The notes below the pieces were generated by a model that was not told where the DNA came from, did no database searches, and saw only the letters and a list, made by a program, of their open reading frames with translations. The position numbers were made by a program, and so were the translations under genes. 64,000 bases of DNA from the NCBI GenBank assembly GCA_013180625.2, contig SNVD02013915.1:186001-250000 (forward strand), written 5' to 3'. Positions 1 through 12,409 of the stretch are shown here, piece after piece. Origin of the DNA: Boswellia sacra. Its lineage: Eukaryota; Streptophyta; Magnoliopsida; Sapindales; Burseraceae. Each line of letters starts with the position of its first letter. The first letter of the stretch is position 1.

Positions 1-420
1 AGATGATAAGTCGACGGTTTTATATGATACGATAGGTAACGATAGAAATACGGGACGGGTAATTAAGCGAAAAACAGAATCATCTCACCAATAACCAGTT
101 TGTATCTCACAGAGATACTAATGACATCCTGCTTTTACTCGCTGAGGGCCACGTGTAGGTTCACAGTTGGCGGCACGAGAAGATAACATGTTTTTTTTTT
201 AAAAAAAAGGTTAAAAAAGACCATTAACAGAATTGTAATCGTACAGAGTCCATCCATGTCGTACCACTGCTTCACAGACAAATCATAAAACACACAAAAC
301 GCTCTCTCTCTCTCTCTCTCTCTCTCTGCTTCCGTTTCAGTGTTTTTCTTTTTCTTTGTTTTTGTTCTTTAATCTCTCTCTACAGCTTTCTGTTTCTGAG
401 AGCGGTGTCGTTTCAGCACA
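1..420 (+). promoter_or_regulatory. Upstream region and 5' leader of PPC4
   Basis: Non-coding DNA directly before the PPC4 start codon. The last 120 bases are strongly pyrimidine-rich (CT repeat at 302-327, then T/C-rich sequence to about 385), as in many plant core promoters and 5' leaders. A short T10A8 palindrome lies near 190-208. I see no convincing TATA box and no upstream gene. The transcription start cannot be placed from sequence alone. Confidence 0.55.
302..327. repeat. (CT)13 microsatellite in PPC4 leader
   Basis: Thirteen uninterrupted CT dinucleotides about 95 bases before the PPC4 ATG. CT/GA tracts in plant leaders are commonly transcribed and can bind GAGA-type factors; that role is inference here. 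Confidence 0.9.
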
Positions 421-3400
421 ATGACGGACACGACGGACGACATAGCCGAGGAGATATCGTTTCAGAGTTATGACGATGACTGTAAGCTGCTCGGGAATCT
501 CTTGAACGATGTGTTGCAGAGAGAAGTTGGTTGCGGATTCATGGAAAAACTTGAACGGAACCGAATCCTAGCTCAGGTTCATTTGTTATCCTGCTAGCCG
601 GAGCATGATCTTCCATTTTTTTATTATTTTCTTTTTATTTTCGAGGTGATCGATGTTATGATGCTGTTATAGTGTTAGATTTTAGATTTCTTTTCACTGT
701 ATGTTATTTATTTATTTTTTCTTTTTTATCAGCTGTGTTTTTCGTAGTTGTTTGGCTTTTATTTTATTTTATTTATTTTTTATAGTCTATGTTAGTATTG
801 ATTTTATAACTGTGTTTGGTTGCCGAGAAATGAAGGAAAAGTGTAAATCGTGTTTTTATTTTTATTTTGTTTTTTGCCTTTTTTGGTTATTAGCTGTGTT
901 ATTCGTACTTATGTGATTTTTTTCCCTAGTATTAATTTTATAATCTTGTTTGGCTGCTGAGAAACGAATGAAAAGTGTCAATCGATTTTACTTTAAATGA
1001 AACATATGATACTAGAAAAGTTTATAGTGCTATTCAAAGTGTTTCTATCACCCGTCATAATGTTATTTAAATTGATATTTTCGTGAATTAGAATGATAAT
1101 CTTTTCTTCGAAGCGCGGATTCTAGATCTTTTCGCTTGACTATACTTTTACTTGAAAGGCGTTTTTAAAGAGCACTTCACTCTTTTAGCCGAAACGAATG
1201 TCTGTTTGGTTATCGTTAGAATATTCTTATTATTGTTTTTATTTACTGTTATTTTGCAATTTTTATGTGATATGTTCTGTTCGGTTGCCGACAGCTTACT
1301 GATTAAAAAAATTTATTTATTATTTAAAAAAATAATATGTTTTTGGCTCGTGGGTATTTTATAACTTTTTTATATTAATAATTCTTAAAATTCTCCTCCA
1401 AGGTCAAGATTTCCAACCAAAGCATAATCCTTATCATTTGACACTGACAAGGTTTTTTAAGTTACGTTCTTTTGTGAATCCAAATTCTGTTTTCTGTACT
1501 GAATATTTTTTAATATAGTTTACACTCAATCTCAACCACATATTCTTTTTAAAATTCAAAATAATTTAAAATCAACAATATATTTCTAAATTTAATTAAA
1601 AACAAAAACACTGGATTTATAAAAGAATACGTCCTTAAATGTTGTTTATGTGTTACAAACATTTATGTGTTACAGAGTGCTTGTAATATGCGGATGGCGG
1701 GGATTGAGGATACGGCAGAGCTGCTTGAGAAGCAGCTTGCGTCGGAGATATCTAAAATGACACTAGAGGAAGCATTGACGCTTGCTCGTGCATTCAGTCA
1801 CTACCTTAATTTGATGGGAATAGCGGAGACTCATCTCAGGTAAATTTGTTTTTATCATCTTTTGTTTAATGCTTCAGCAGCATATTTGGTCACTTAGTTT
1901 TAAAAATTCTGGACAGCTATTGATTTCAGGTATATAAACAGTAAAAATTATTTACAATGTTCTTTCATCGTGTAATTCTTTTTATGTTGTAATACCGTTT
2001 TTCTTTAGTATGAAACTAAAGGAGTTAGACCTACTTTGGTTTTGCAAGCTAGTTAAAAAAAAGAAATAGAAAAAAAAAGAAAAAGAAAATGTAAAGCTTC
2101 AAGTCATGAGCATCCGTTTTCTTACCTTAGATGTTTTGTAAATCAGTTCAAAGTAAAGATTTTTGGAAAGTCAAATAATTTCTTTACAGCAATCCACTTG
2201 CAGATGTTTTACTGCCTTGTCTAACAGTTACATACATGCCATAAGAATCTCTGGAGAGAGCCTAGCACTTTCTAAATTCACATTCTCAATATTGATTTTC
2301 TGGATAAATAATACTTCTTGCAGGGTTCGTAAGTCACGAAGTGCTGTTAATTTGTCGAAATCTTGTGATGACATTTTCAATAACCTAGTGCAGGGAGGAA
2401 TTTCCCCAGATGAGCTTTATAACACTGTCTGCAAGCAGGTATCTTTCTTCTTGGTGCTTTTCGATTCTTTTGTTTTGTTTTGTTTTGATTTCCAACACCA
2501 CCCACACGGCCCCGCGCGCCCGCACCCGCCTGCTGCCCCCACCGCCCGCGCCCGCCCCCCCCGCTCTCTCAATGCTTCAATTGGTTCACGAGACCGTCAA
2601 TTAGAAAAGTACTCAGTGTTCTAGACCGTAAAACATATTTTATTGGGGTGCTGGAAAATATAGATCAACTGAGCCAAACTATTTGTACTAGGCTTGGTTG
2701 AGTGGAGATAGCCTGATTTTAATTGACATTTTGATTGCTTTACAATGTTTTCTTTCAGCAACAAGTGAACCATAATGTAATTAGAAGTTCTGATTTTTTT
2801 CAATCTTCTATATTATATTCTTGTTGAATTTCTGTTGGTGTAGGAAGTTGAAATTGTTCTGACTGCACATCCCACCCAAATTAATCGACGTACCTTACAA
2901 TATAAGCATGCTAGAATTGCTGTAAGTTGTTAACAGTTTTGATGTTTGCTCTATATATTAAAGTTTTACCTATTACGTCAGTTCTAACAGTTTTTAAAAT
3001 GAACCTGACTTTTCTTGCAGCATCTTTTGGATTATAATGACCGACCTGATCTCAGTCATGAAGACCGTGAAATGCTAATTGAAGATCTGGTATCATTCCC
3101 TTTTCTTTTGCTTTGTTGTGTTTGTTTGAGGGATGCTGTGTATGATTAGGTGGCATACTCCACCTTATCTTTCTATTATTTGTGATTGATTCTGGCTTAT
3201 GTAGGTGAGAGAAATAACTTCAATATGGCAGACAGATGAGCTTAGACGCCACAAACCAACACCAGTAGATGAAGCTAGGGCTGGTAAACTATTGAGCAAT
3301 GAATATGTCATAAAATACACACTTTGTTGGTTGTACCACTATTATTATGCATACAATATAATAACTGTTTATTTAAACATCTAGGTTTGAACATTGTGGA

Positions 3401-6400
3401 GCAGTCTCTTTGGAAAGCCGTACCAGATTATCTACGACGAGTCAGCAATGCTTTAAAAAAGGTTCATCCTTAGTTTTAATTTGTAGCTTTCAGTTTTCCT
3501 TAGTGCATATATGGTATTACTTGCCCTTTGTGTTCTCACATGGTTTTTATTCTTTCAGCATACAGGAAAGCCACTTCCATTAACTTGCACCCCAATAAAG
3601 TTTGGGTCTTGGATGGGAGGTGATAGAGATGGAAATCCAAATGTGACGGCAAAGGTGTGTCTTTGTAAACTGTTTACCCCATTTATTGAGAAAAATCTGG
3701 ATTGTTCCATGACAAATTTTCTTGTGTTTAAAATAATTGCTGACTTCACCGTAAAGAAGAGCTGTTGTCCATACAGTTCATTTATGAATGTGAACAGATC
3801 CAACTGGTTACCTCTTGAAATAATGCAAAACATTGTCTTCAATTTATTGAAGTATTGTTATTTAGTTTGCAATTAGATATGGGTGTTATAAATTGGTTTG
3901 TTTTTATTGTTTCAGGTCACAAGAGATGTCTCACTTTTATCTAGGTGGATGGCCATTGACCTCTACATTAGGGAAGTTGATAGCCTTAGATTTGAGTTGT
4001 CCATGAACAGGTGCAGTGACAGGTTGTTGAGAGTGGCACATGAAATTCTTGAAAAAGGTTTGAAGCATTGGGTTTGTTAAGCTATCATGAAGCCCTGATG
4101 CAAAGCTTTTGAAGTTTATGATTGTTTCATTTTATCTTCATCCTTATGCTAAGTAATGGCTGGGTAACATTTATTCTTGGGTGACTAGTTGGAGATTAAC
4201 TACTCAATGCTGTATAAGATTGTTGGACTGAGAGATCTTTTGTGCAAATATTGGAAAAATCCATATTTTATTAATTAAAATGCAGCACAAATAAAAAAAG
4301 AGATTGAATATGTGGTTTTTTGTGGTGCTGTTTGCTCACAATGAAAGAATAGGAAGTTTCATGTGCGTGTAGAAGAATATTCATCAAGAAAGGGGGAAAC
4401 TTTCTGGCACTCTGTATGAACTTAGAAATTACTTCTGGACGCCTAGGATGCCATTCCCAAGTTTCACTTGCCTTTATATAGATGATGGATTAGCATGATG
4501 AAATCCAACAATTTATTCGCCTTTAGGAATGTCTGTAGGCTTAAATTTAGGACTGTACATTATTTTGTGGCACTTAAAGGTTGCTTGAATAATAATGATA
4601 CTGCTTGGCATGACTTCAAGAGAACCTCAAAGGAGGCTCTTGGAAAATAAAGAGAATACACAATTGACTTATATGAATTCCAAGTAGACGATAACATCTT
4701 GAAAGTATGTAATATTAAGTTTTCTAACCTTAATTTTACATCTCTCAAGGCTATGTCCTTTTATGTTTTCAGAAAACATTTTCTTGTTTTGTACATTCTC
4801 TAATGCATTTTAGAATAATATCAATGAAATATCATTTTCAAAGTTCGGTACTACCACATATCCTTGAATCATGTTGAAAACAAAAACACTAAACTCATAA
4901 ACGAACATAGCATTTACTTCTGTTGAAAATCCTACTGCTTTATATGTATTGATGGTTGGTTAAATATTTTTCTAGAAACTTCATCAGAGGATCGGCATGA
5001 GGGTTGGAATCAAGCTTTGAGCAGGAGTCAATTCAAGTATAACGGCCAACAGGCCCCATCCCTCCCTACTCAACTGCCGGCAAGAGCTGATCTACCCTCC
5101 TGCACTGGTATGGAAATCTGTAGTTAGGGTATTTCTGCCCCAAAATTTTGTGATTTGTATTTGATGATAACAGAGTCCTTGTTAATTTAATCTGATTTTA
5201 GTTTTTATGTTTTTGGCATTATCGCGTTTTGGGAAATCCTTGGCCGGATGAAATGTTGCCTAACTGGTTTCAGTGGAATAGAAATTTATTTATTACTTTT
5301 ATACTCAGTATAATGGATTCTACACTTCTGGAAATGGTTTTTAAATGATGCTTTCAAATGCTTGTTGCCTTGGAATGATTTTGTTAAAAGGTTAGCCTAA
5401 ATTAGTTGGTGGGTTTAACTACAATATAAGTAGACTTGTCAAATTTTAAAGTAAACTGTTGTAAGAATATAGCGAAACTGCAAAAGTAATGAGAGTAAAT
5501 ATGACTTTGAATTGAGATTTGAATCACAATGAGGATATTTAATTTTTTCTAAATGTATCAACTCTTTTTAATTCTTCTTTTAATATTATTATATTTCTTA
5601 TACATGGTATTTCAATCACGGCTTTTTCTTTTTATTTGTCTTTGTTTCTCTCTTTAACTATGTTGTTTGTTGTTTCTTTTCGTTAGCCAGCCATCCATTT
5701 ATTCTGTTTTGTATCAAACAGGACTAATATTTGCTTCTAAATCTTTCCCCTATATAGAATGCAATAATGGTGGATCTCACTATCCTAAATTAGAATTTCC
5801 TGGGACTGATTATATGCCGCTGAATTATCAGGTAAGGCATGAGATTTATTCGCACTTGTGGCTACATTTTTAGCAATTGCATATGTTTTTTAATTCCCTT
5901 TTCTTTCCTTCATATCGTATAGGATGGTCAGTACTCTCCTAGTTCAGAATCTTCAGCCCATGATTTTAGTCACAATTTGTGCAAATCGTTAACAAATGGA
6001 AGTGTTCCTGGTCCTACTGGTTCTCAAACATCTGGGATATCACGCAATTCTTCTTCCAACTCTATTCCACTCCTTACCCAGAGGAAAATATATGCTGAAT
6101 CTCAAATGGGAAGGTCTAGCTTCCAGAAGCTTCTGGAACCAAGGCTGTCTCAGCATCCTGGACTTGCTCCTTATAGAATTGTTCTTGGCAACGTGAAGGA
6201 AAAGGTGTTGCTCATCTGCTGAACTTCTTCTATGGTTTCATTTACGAAAAGTTAATAAATGGTTACGCTCTGATGAAAAGTACATGGCTATGTCAGTTTA
6301 TGGTGGTGAAGAACCATAGCTTGTTTAACAAATAGCCTGTTGATGGTTAATATCTGTATCTTCCTCTCAATGCCTTTTCTTGAATTTCATATTGAACTGA

Positions 6401-9400
6401 TGATTTAAGGTGATCTTCTTTAGTGAAAGGAATCATTTAAGGATTCGTTTTGATGCATCAAAATGTGATGTAATTTTTTGATGGATTACTGCTTGTTATC
6501 ATTGACATAGGCTAAGCTTCTATTCTGACCTCTAAATGATTCTCTGTGTTGGTCATGAGAAAGTTATTGTGTATTTCCATGATTCAGCTAATGAAGACAC
6601 GGAGACGGCTGGAGCTTCTTCTGGAGGATCTTCCCTGTGAATATGATCCTTGGGATTACTATGAAACAATGGATCAACTTTTGGAGCCATTGTTACTATG
6701 CTATGACTCTTTGGTAATATCTTATCCTTTTTTTTAAAAAAAAAATTATTTTCATAATTCTTTTTGATGCCAGTCAATAACAAATATAGAGATATCTATT
6801 TATGTTATATGTTGATGACAATTGTAGCAATCATGCGGATCTGGGGTTCTGGCTGATGGTCGGCTTGCTGATCTTATTCGCAGAGTTGTTACTTTTGGGA
6901 TGGTGTTAATGAAGCTTGACTTGCGACAGGTGAACATTTTTTAGGTTATTTTCTGCAACCTGCTTGCAAGCCCCTTTTAACCAAATTTTTGAATGTACCA
7001 GGAATCTGGTAGACATGCTGAAACACTAGATGCAATTACGAGATTTTTGGATATGGGTACATATAGTGAGTGGGATGAAGAAAAGAAACTAGAATTTCTG
7101 ACCAGAGAGCTGAAAGGGAAACGGCCACTAGTTCCTCCGACAATTGAGGTAAGGTTTTACTAAGCATTGCAGCGACCTCTGAGTCTGTAAGTAAAAATTT
7201 TTAGAGTTTTTGTTGGATAATTTCTTCTGTTCCATGTATTCAGTTAATATATTAATGAGTGTGTGTCTTCTATTTGTACCCCACAAGGGATCTTTTTAAT
7301 TCAAATTAATGTGCCATACCTTGAGGGCACTTATGTGAACCATTGGCCTTGAACTAAATAGGATGGTAATTTAATATTGATTCAAGTGATAATATCATCC
7401 AAGTGGGTATTACATGAAGCGTTCACATTCTAGCCATTTGCAGGGAACTTCATGGAATTTTTAGAACTAATTCCTGAGCTGAAATCAGTTTATATTTATA
7501 TAATAATATAATTTTGTGACACTTGGACATGAAATAATGGATGGAAGAGTAGTGAAAAATATTGGCCTTGTCTTTCTTGATTGTATCTGGAAAATTTTGT
7601 GTCATTGATGTGCTCTGCCATTTCTGCTTGGTTTGGTTATTTGTGGTCATGCATAAAAAATTGTTATGGCTTTTGTGGCATACGGCCTTGAGGCTGACTC
7701 CTCTTTTGTTTTGATTCTCATGAGATCATTTTAAGGCATAATATATTCTAGGTGTAGCTTTGTGGTATCATTTTTGTGCTTTAAGAACTTCTTTGCGTCT
7801 AGACATTCTTTGTGTATTTACTGTTCTCTTCCCCTCTTAATTCTCTTTAGTAAATTTTATCCTCTGCTCTGGGGGCTTTTCAGGTTGCTCCTGATATTAA
7901 AGAAGTTTTGGATACCTTCCATGTTGCTGCTGAGCTAGGGAGTGATTCGCTTGGTGCTTATGTCATTTCTATGGCTTCAAATGTATGATTACCTACTGCT
8001 AATTAATTTTGTGCACTCAAAAGTGGATCTTGTTTGGATATTACATTTATAGAGCAATCAATAAATTACCATGTCTTTTCTCTGTGGCAGGCAAGTGATG
8101 TCCTGGCTGTCGAGCTTTTGCAGAAAGATGCCCGGCTTGCTGTTAGTGGGGAATTAGGGAGACCATGTCCTGGTGGAACGTAAGTTTCCTATCTCTTATG
8201 TATTAATATTTTTCTGGTATTTGATGTGAGTTTGTTTCTTTTATATGGTTATTGGACCCCCTACATATAACACATTGATATGTGATAACTGCAGTTGATT
8301 TTTTGTTGTGTTTATATGTATATATGCCATCTTTTCTTATTTGTTATTATTTTTCAATTTTTTAGATTGTTGGAGTATAATAACCTACATTTTTACCTGG
8401 GTCAATATCCAGGATTTGAAACCTACTCCTAACTTATGGTCAGTGTGAAAAGTGCACCTAGATCAAGAATTTAGGTTGACACCTATTATGACATTTCATT
8501 TGTGTGCAAGCGCACATTATCAAAACTACTCAACTGAAAATAATTCTCAGCCCCCATCAACACCCCCTTTTTCTCTCTCAATGTCATTGTTAAAGTCAGG
8601 ATCTGCAACTTGAATACGGCTTTTTGTGTTTTCCTCCTTGCTGTTTCTATGGTTCCTTTTTCTTAAGTGATACGAAAATGAGCTCTGTAAAATGCACAAA
8701 AGTTTTCCACCCCAATAGAGTTGGGTTTTCTTTTAGTAGTTATTTCTCAGGAGGGTAGAGTTCGCTCTTAAAGTATTGACCAATCAAAGTTACTCTTTCA
8801 AAGCAAAGAAGTGCATGAGGAAAAGGAAACGTAGGAATTTTATGCCATATTTTTTGCAATGGCATGTTACATTATTGATTGATTGTTTTTGTTCATGCCT
8901 GGGACAACCTTTGCATTCTACATTTTGTTTAGCTGATATATCTACATCTATCTACCATGCAACAGGTTGCGTGTGGTTCCTCTGTTTGAAACTGTGAAGG
9001 ACTTGAGAGGAGCTGGCTTGGTGATCAGGAAACTGTTATCAATTGATTGGTACAGGGAGCATATTATAAAGAATCATAATGGGCATCAAGAGGTATGTGC
9101 TTTGTAAACCTATTTCCTGTATCAATTTCTGTGGAAAGATCTAATGGATCCTGGGATGGTATGCTATTCTGGACAGGTGATGGTTGGATATTCTGATTCT
9201 GGTAAAGATGCTGGTCGCTTTACAGCTGCATGGGAACTTTATAAAGCCCAAGAGGATGTTGTGGCTGCATGCAACGAGTTTGGTATCAAAGTGACCTTGT
9301 TCCATGGGCGAGGAGGGAGTATTGGTCGTGGTGGTGGCCCTACATATCTTGCCATTCAGTCCCAGCCACCTGGCTCTGTAATGGTGAGTTATGTTATGTA

Positions 9401-10650
9401 GTTTTGTTATGATTCTGTCTTTATTTTTTATATATATTTTTCTTCATTTTCGATTTTCTTGATTTTAATCTTTCACATTTGATAGTATGGTAGTTCAAGA
9501 TATTTAAACTCATAAGCCAGTTTACTCTCTTCATTTAAAATGCTGCTAGGTGGTTTCTTTTTTTTTTTTTTTTTTTTTTTAAATTGAGAATTATTGATAT
9601 TGATTGACTTTTTAACTCTTCAATATCCTAAAATTGGTCCTTGTATATTTATTAACTATCATTAACTCCATAAATCAGGTCTTATAAGCTCTCATTGAGT
9701 TCCTTGAACTTGCATCTTATTGTCAAAAAGCCAAGAAAAACCTTATAAGACTTCAAATGTAGTTGAAATGAAATACGGTGGTAATATTTATGATCTGTAA
9801 CTTCGATGCCCCACTGAATTGGCAGGGAACACTTAGGTCAACTGAGCAGGGCGAGATGGTGCAGGCTAAGTTTGGATTGCCAAATACAGCTGTTAGACAA
9901 CTTGAGGTCTACACAACTGCTGTGCTGCTTGCAACTGTGCGACCCCCTCAACCTCCTCGGGAGGAAAAATGGCGTAATCTCATGGAGGAGATTTCAAAAA
10001 TTAGTTGCCAAAACTACAGGAGCACCGTCTATGAAAATCCAGAATTTCTTGCATACTTTCATGAGGCTACACCCCAGGCTGAGCTTGGCTTCCTGAACAT
10101 TGGAAGCCGCCCCACAAGAAGAAAGAGCTCAACAGGTATTGGCCATCTTCGTGCCATTCCATGGGTATTCGCGTGGACCCAGACCAGATTTGTTCTTCCA
10201 GCTTGGCTTGGAGTTGGAGGTGGGTTGAAAGGTGTTTGTGAGAAGGGACATACTGAAGACTTGAGAGCAATGTACAGAGAGTGGCCTTTTTTTCAGTCTA
10301 CAATAGACCTTATAGAGATGGTTTTAGGGAAGGCGGACATTCCTATTGCCAAGCACTATGATGAGGTGCTTGTATCAGAGAGCAGGCAGGAGCTTGGTGC
10401 TGAACTAAGGAGGGAGCTCCTTACGACAGAAAAGTATGTATTGGTTGTCAGTGGGCATGAGAAGCTGTCGGAGAATAACCGGATCTTGAGAAAGCTGATT
10501 GAGAGCAGGCTCCCATATCTCAATCCTATAAACTTTATGCAGGTGGAAATACTGAAGAGATTGAGACGTGATGATGATAACCATAAACTCAGAGATGCTT
10601 TGCTTATCACCATAAATGGTATAGCTGCTGGTATGAGGAACACTGGTTGA
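421..10650 (+). CDS. PPC4: Phosphoenolpyruvate carboxylase, bacterial-type (PPC4), 20 exons
   Basis: Carboxylates phosphoenolpyruvate with bicarbonate to oxaloacetate. Exons joined by GT-AG introns: 421-576, 1676-1839, 2324-2438, 2844-2921, 3021-3089, 3205-3283, 3385-3461, 3559-3654, 3916-4057, 4976-5107, 5758-5831, 5923-6204, 6588-6713, 6828-6929, 7002-7148, 7884-7982, 8091-8179, 8966-9092, 9177-9383, 9826-10650. They sum to 3186 nt, or 1061 aa, close to known plant bacterial-type enzymes (about 1030-1050 aa) and longer than plant-type (about 965 aa). Seen: catalytic-His motif TAHPT (His154), GGDRDGNP (266-273), [11 protein letters not shown] (722-732), [14 protein letters not shown] (760-773), and C-terminal RNTG. 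Plant-type enzymes end QNTG and carry an N-terminal phospho-Ser motif, absent here. Residues about 326-470 (exons 10-12) are Ser/Gln/Pro-rich and look disordered; in castor this insert carries inhibitory phosphosites. Known biology: bacterial-type subunits join plant-type ones in class-2 hetero-octamers. All splice phases close and no lesion is visible, so the gene appears functional. Confidence 0.96.
2469..2564. repeat. Low-complexity TTTTG run followed by GC-rich island in PPC4 intron 3
   Basis: Inside intron 3 (2439-2843), a TTTTG run (2469-2489) is followed at about 2493-2564 by roughly 70 bases of almost pure C/G with CCGCGCGCCCGC-type sequence. The surrounding intron is T-rich. The island has no coding match, and splicing signals on both sides look normal. 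Confidence 0.7.
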
Positions 10651-11131
10651 GTGATATCTCATCACTTCGACCCAAAACTGTCAGCGTGAAAATCACTCCA
10701 GTTATGTAGTTTTTAAGTCCAGACTTGAGACTAGTTTTTGTGAAAAGATGTTTTGACTTGTTTTACGGTTCTAATAGGATGGATTTTCTTAAGCTCCATC
10801 GTATATATGGTCTACGGAAGCAAACATCTTTTTTGGTACACATCAGCAGAAATTACTTGAAATGCTTTAATTTTACTATCTTCTTCTGCAGAGGATTTTT
10901 GTTAAGCTCCATCTGATAGATGGTTTATGGAAGTAATTGTCATTTTCGTCACACGAGCAGATATTACTAGAAATGCTTTCAAATTCTCTTCGATGGTTGA
11001 GAAATGACCTGGTTGTGAGCAAATACTCCGAAAGTCTTGACAGTATCGTGAACACATAGCCAGTAGTATGAGTATCACAGTTAGAATACACTATCGGAAA
11101 TAAGTAGCATCTATATATACATAATTACATG
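10651..11131 (+). other. 3' UTR and downstream flank of PPC4
   Basis: Follows the TGA stop at 10648-10650. Holds an imperfect internal duplication (see 10779-10996) and no ORF resembling a gene. No single clear polyadenylation signal stands out, so the 3' end is not placed. Confidence 0.5.
10779..10996 (+). repeat. Imperfect direct duplication (about 111-113 bp unit) in PPC4 3' region
   Basis: Two adjacent copies, about 10779-10890 and 10891-10996. Shared landmarks recur at a spacing of 111-113 bases: TTAAGCTCCAT at about 10789 and 10902, ATGG-T-TA-GGAAG after it, AGCAGA-ATTACT, and AAATGCTTT at 10860 and 10971. The copies differ by many substitutions, so the duplication is old. Confidence 0.75.
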
Positions 11132-11854
11132 TGTGAGATCTGAAAGTATGGATTGGTTATACATCAGAAAACTGTATATAAAATGACACATGAGGATTTA
11201 CATGATTTAGTTATAAAAACTTACATCACAGAACTCACTCTCACACACTGACTTAATCTTTGTAAAATAACATTCCGACAAGACCTCTAACTTTAGTGAT
11301 ACTGTCGACTCTCTATTGTTGGTAACTTAACAGCATACTGTTAAGTAACACATAACAACGGTGTCTGATATTGAATTATATAAATACTTAAATCGCAAGT
11401 TTTTTTAGTGAATACTAACTCAAACAGACTTAAATAAAATTCATGCACGAGCCCAACCTCTCATATATGAATAAAAATATCATAAAACATAATAAAAAAC
11501 ATATTTCAATTTTGCGTTGAAGTTCTCCTCAATATCTTTAAATGCGGTACCACTGTGAATTTCAGTTGCCATTCTTATCAATATCCAGTAGAATCTCAAT
11601 CAAACTCAAATGGTAAGCATAGGATATCAATCAATAATATAGAAAATGATATAATAAACTCCAAATAAAACTAAGATACTAAAATAATATCCTAATCTAA
11701 TAAGAGATATCCAATGTGAATATAATACTTCTTAATAAAGACTTCTAGAAACAATAAAATCAGAAAGAATATAAATCAATGTTTTAATTATAAGTTTGTC
11801 CAAAAATCAATCATGTGCACAACACATGTATAAGTGTCACGTTTGACACTAACA
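11132..11854 (-). repeat. 3' LTR of the 11132-20786 element
   Basis: Aligns with 19961-20786 over its length but is about 100 bp shorter. It lacks blocks present in the other copy near 20050-20110 and 20455-20495. Its inner edge abuts the polypurine tract. Confidence 0.88.
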
Positions 11855-11869
11855 ATCTCTCCCTTTTGG
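11855..11869 (-). other. Polypurine tract
   Basis: Reads CCAAAAGGGAGAGAT on the minus strand, directly before the TGTTAG start of the 3' LTR. This is the plus-strand primer site that fixes the LTR boundary and the element's orientation. Confidence 0.8.
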
Positions 11870-12409
11870 CAACTTGTGATGGAGACATCAAACTATTTTT
11901 GAAACAATGATTAGCATGTAAACACATGTCTAATGCAATGAAAACAAATACATTAAATGAAAGTGCCACTACAATAGTGATAACGAATTTTCAATTATAA
12001 AACGCATAACAAAAACAGTTATAGCGAAAAATGACTGAAATCAAATAACTTGCAAACAAAATAATCAGAGCTAATATGACTATTAGCAAATAATCTACAA
12101 GCAAAGTAATCAGAGATTAATCACACATGTAGATAATTCTATAAAAACATCAAAGACCTACAATTTAAACTATCAAACACAAATAGCAAAAACCAAGTTA
12201 AGTCCTGCAAAGTCAAATGCATAAAAGATAAACATAGAAAATTAGAGTAAAAACGATTACTCCTCCTGAGTAACTAATCCGCTTCTCCCCCAAAATAAAC
12301 AAAGTATTAGAAACCACTTCTTCTCCCCTTCGTTTTAATCAAGTTCCAAAAAAAAAAAAAGAAACTTAAACAGAGCAGAGAAGAAAAACAAAGTAAAAAA
12401 AAAAAGAAT

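Noticed and set aside
2163..2624. 153-codon frame spanning PPC4 exon 3
   Set aside because: It runs through exon 3 in the correct frame but extends into introns on both sides, including the GC-rich island. The spliced model explains the coding part.
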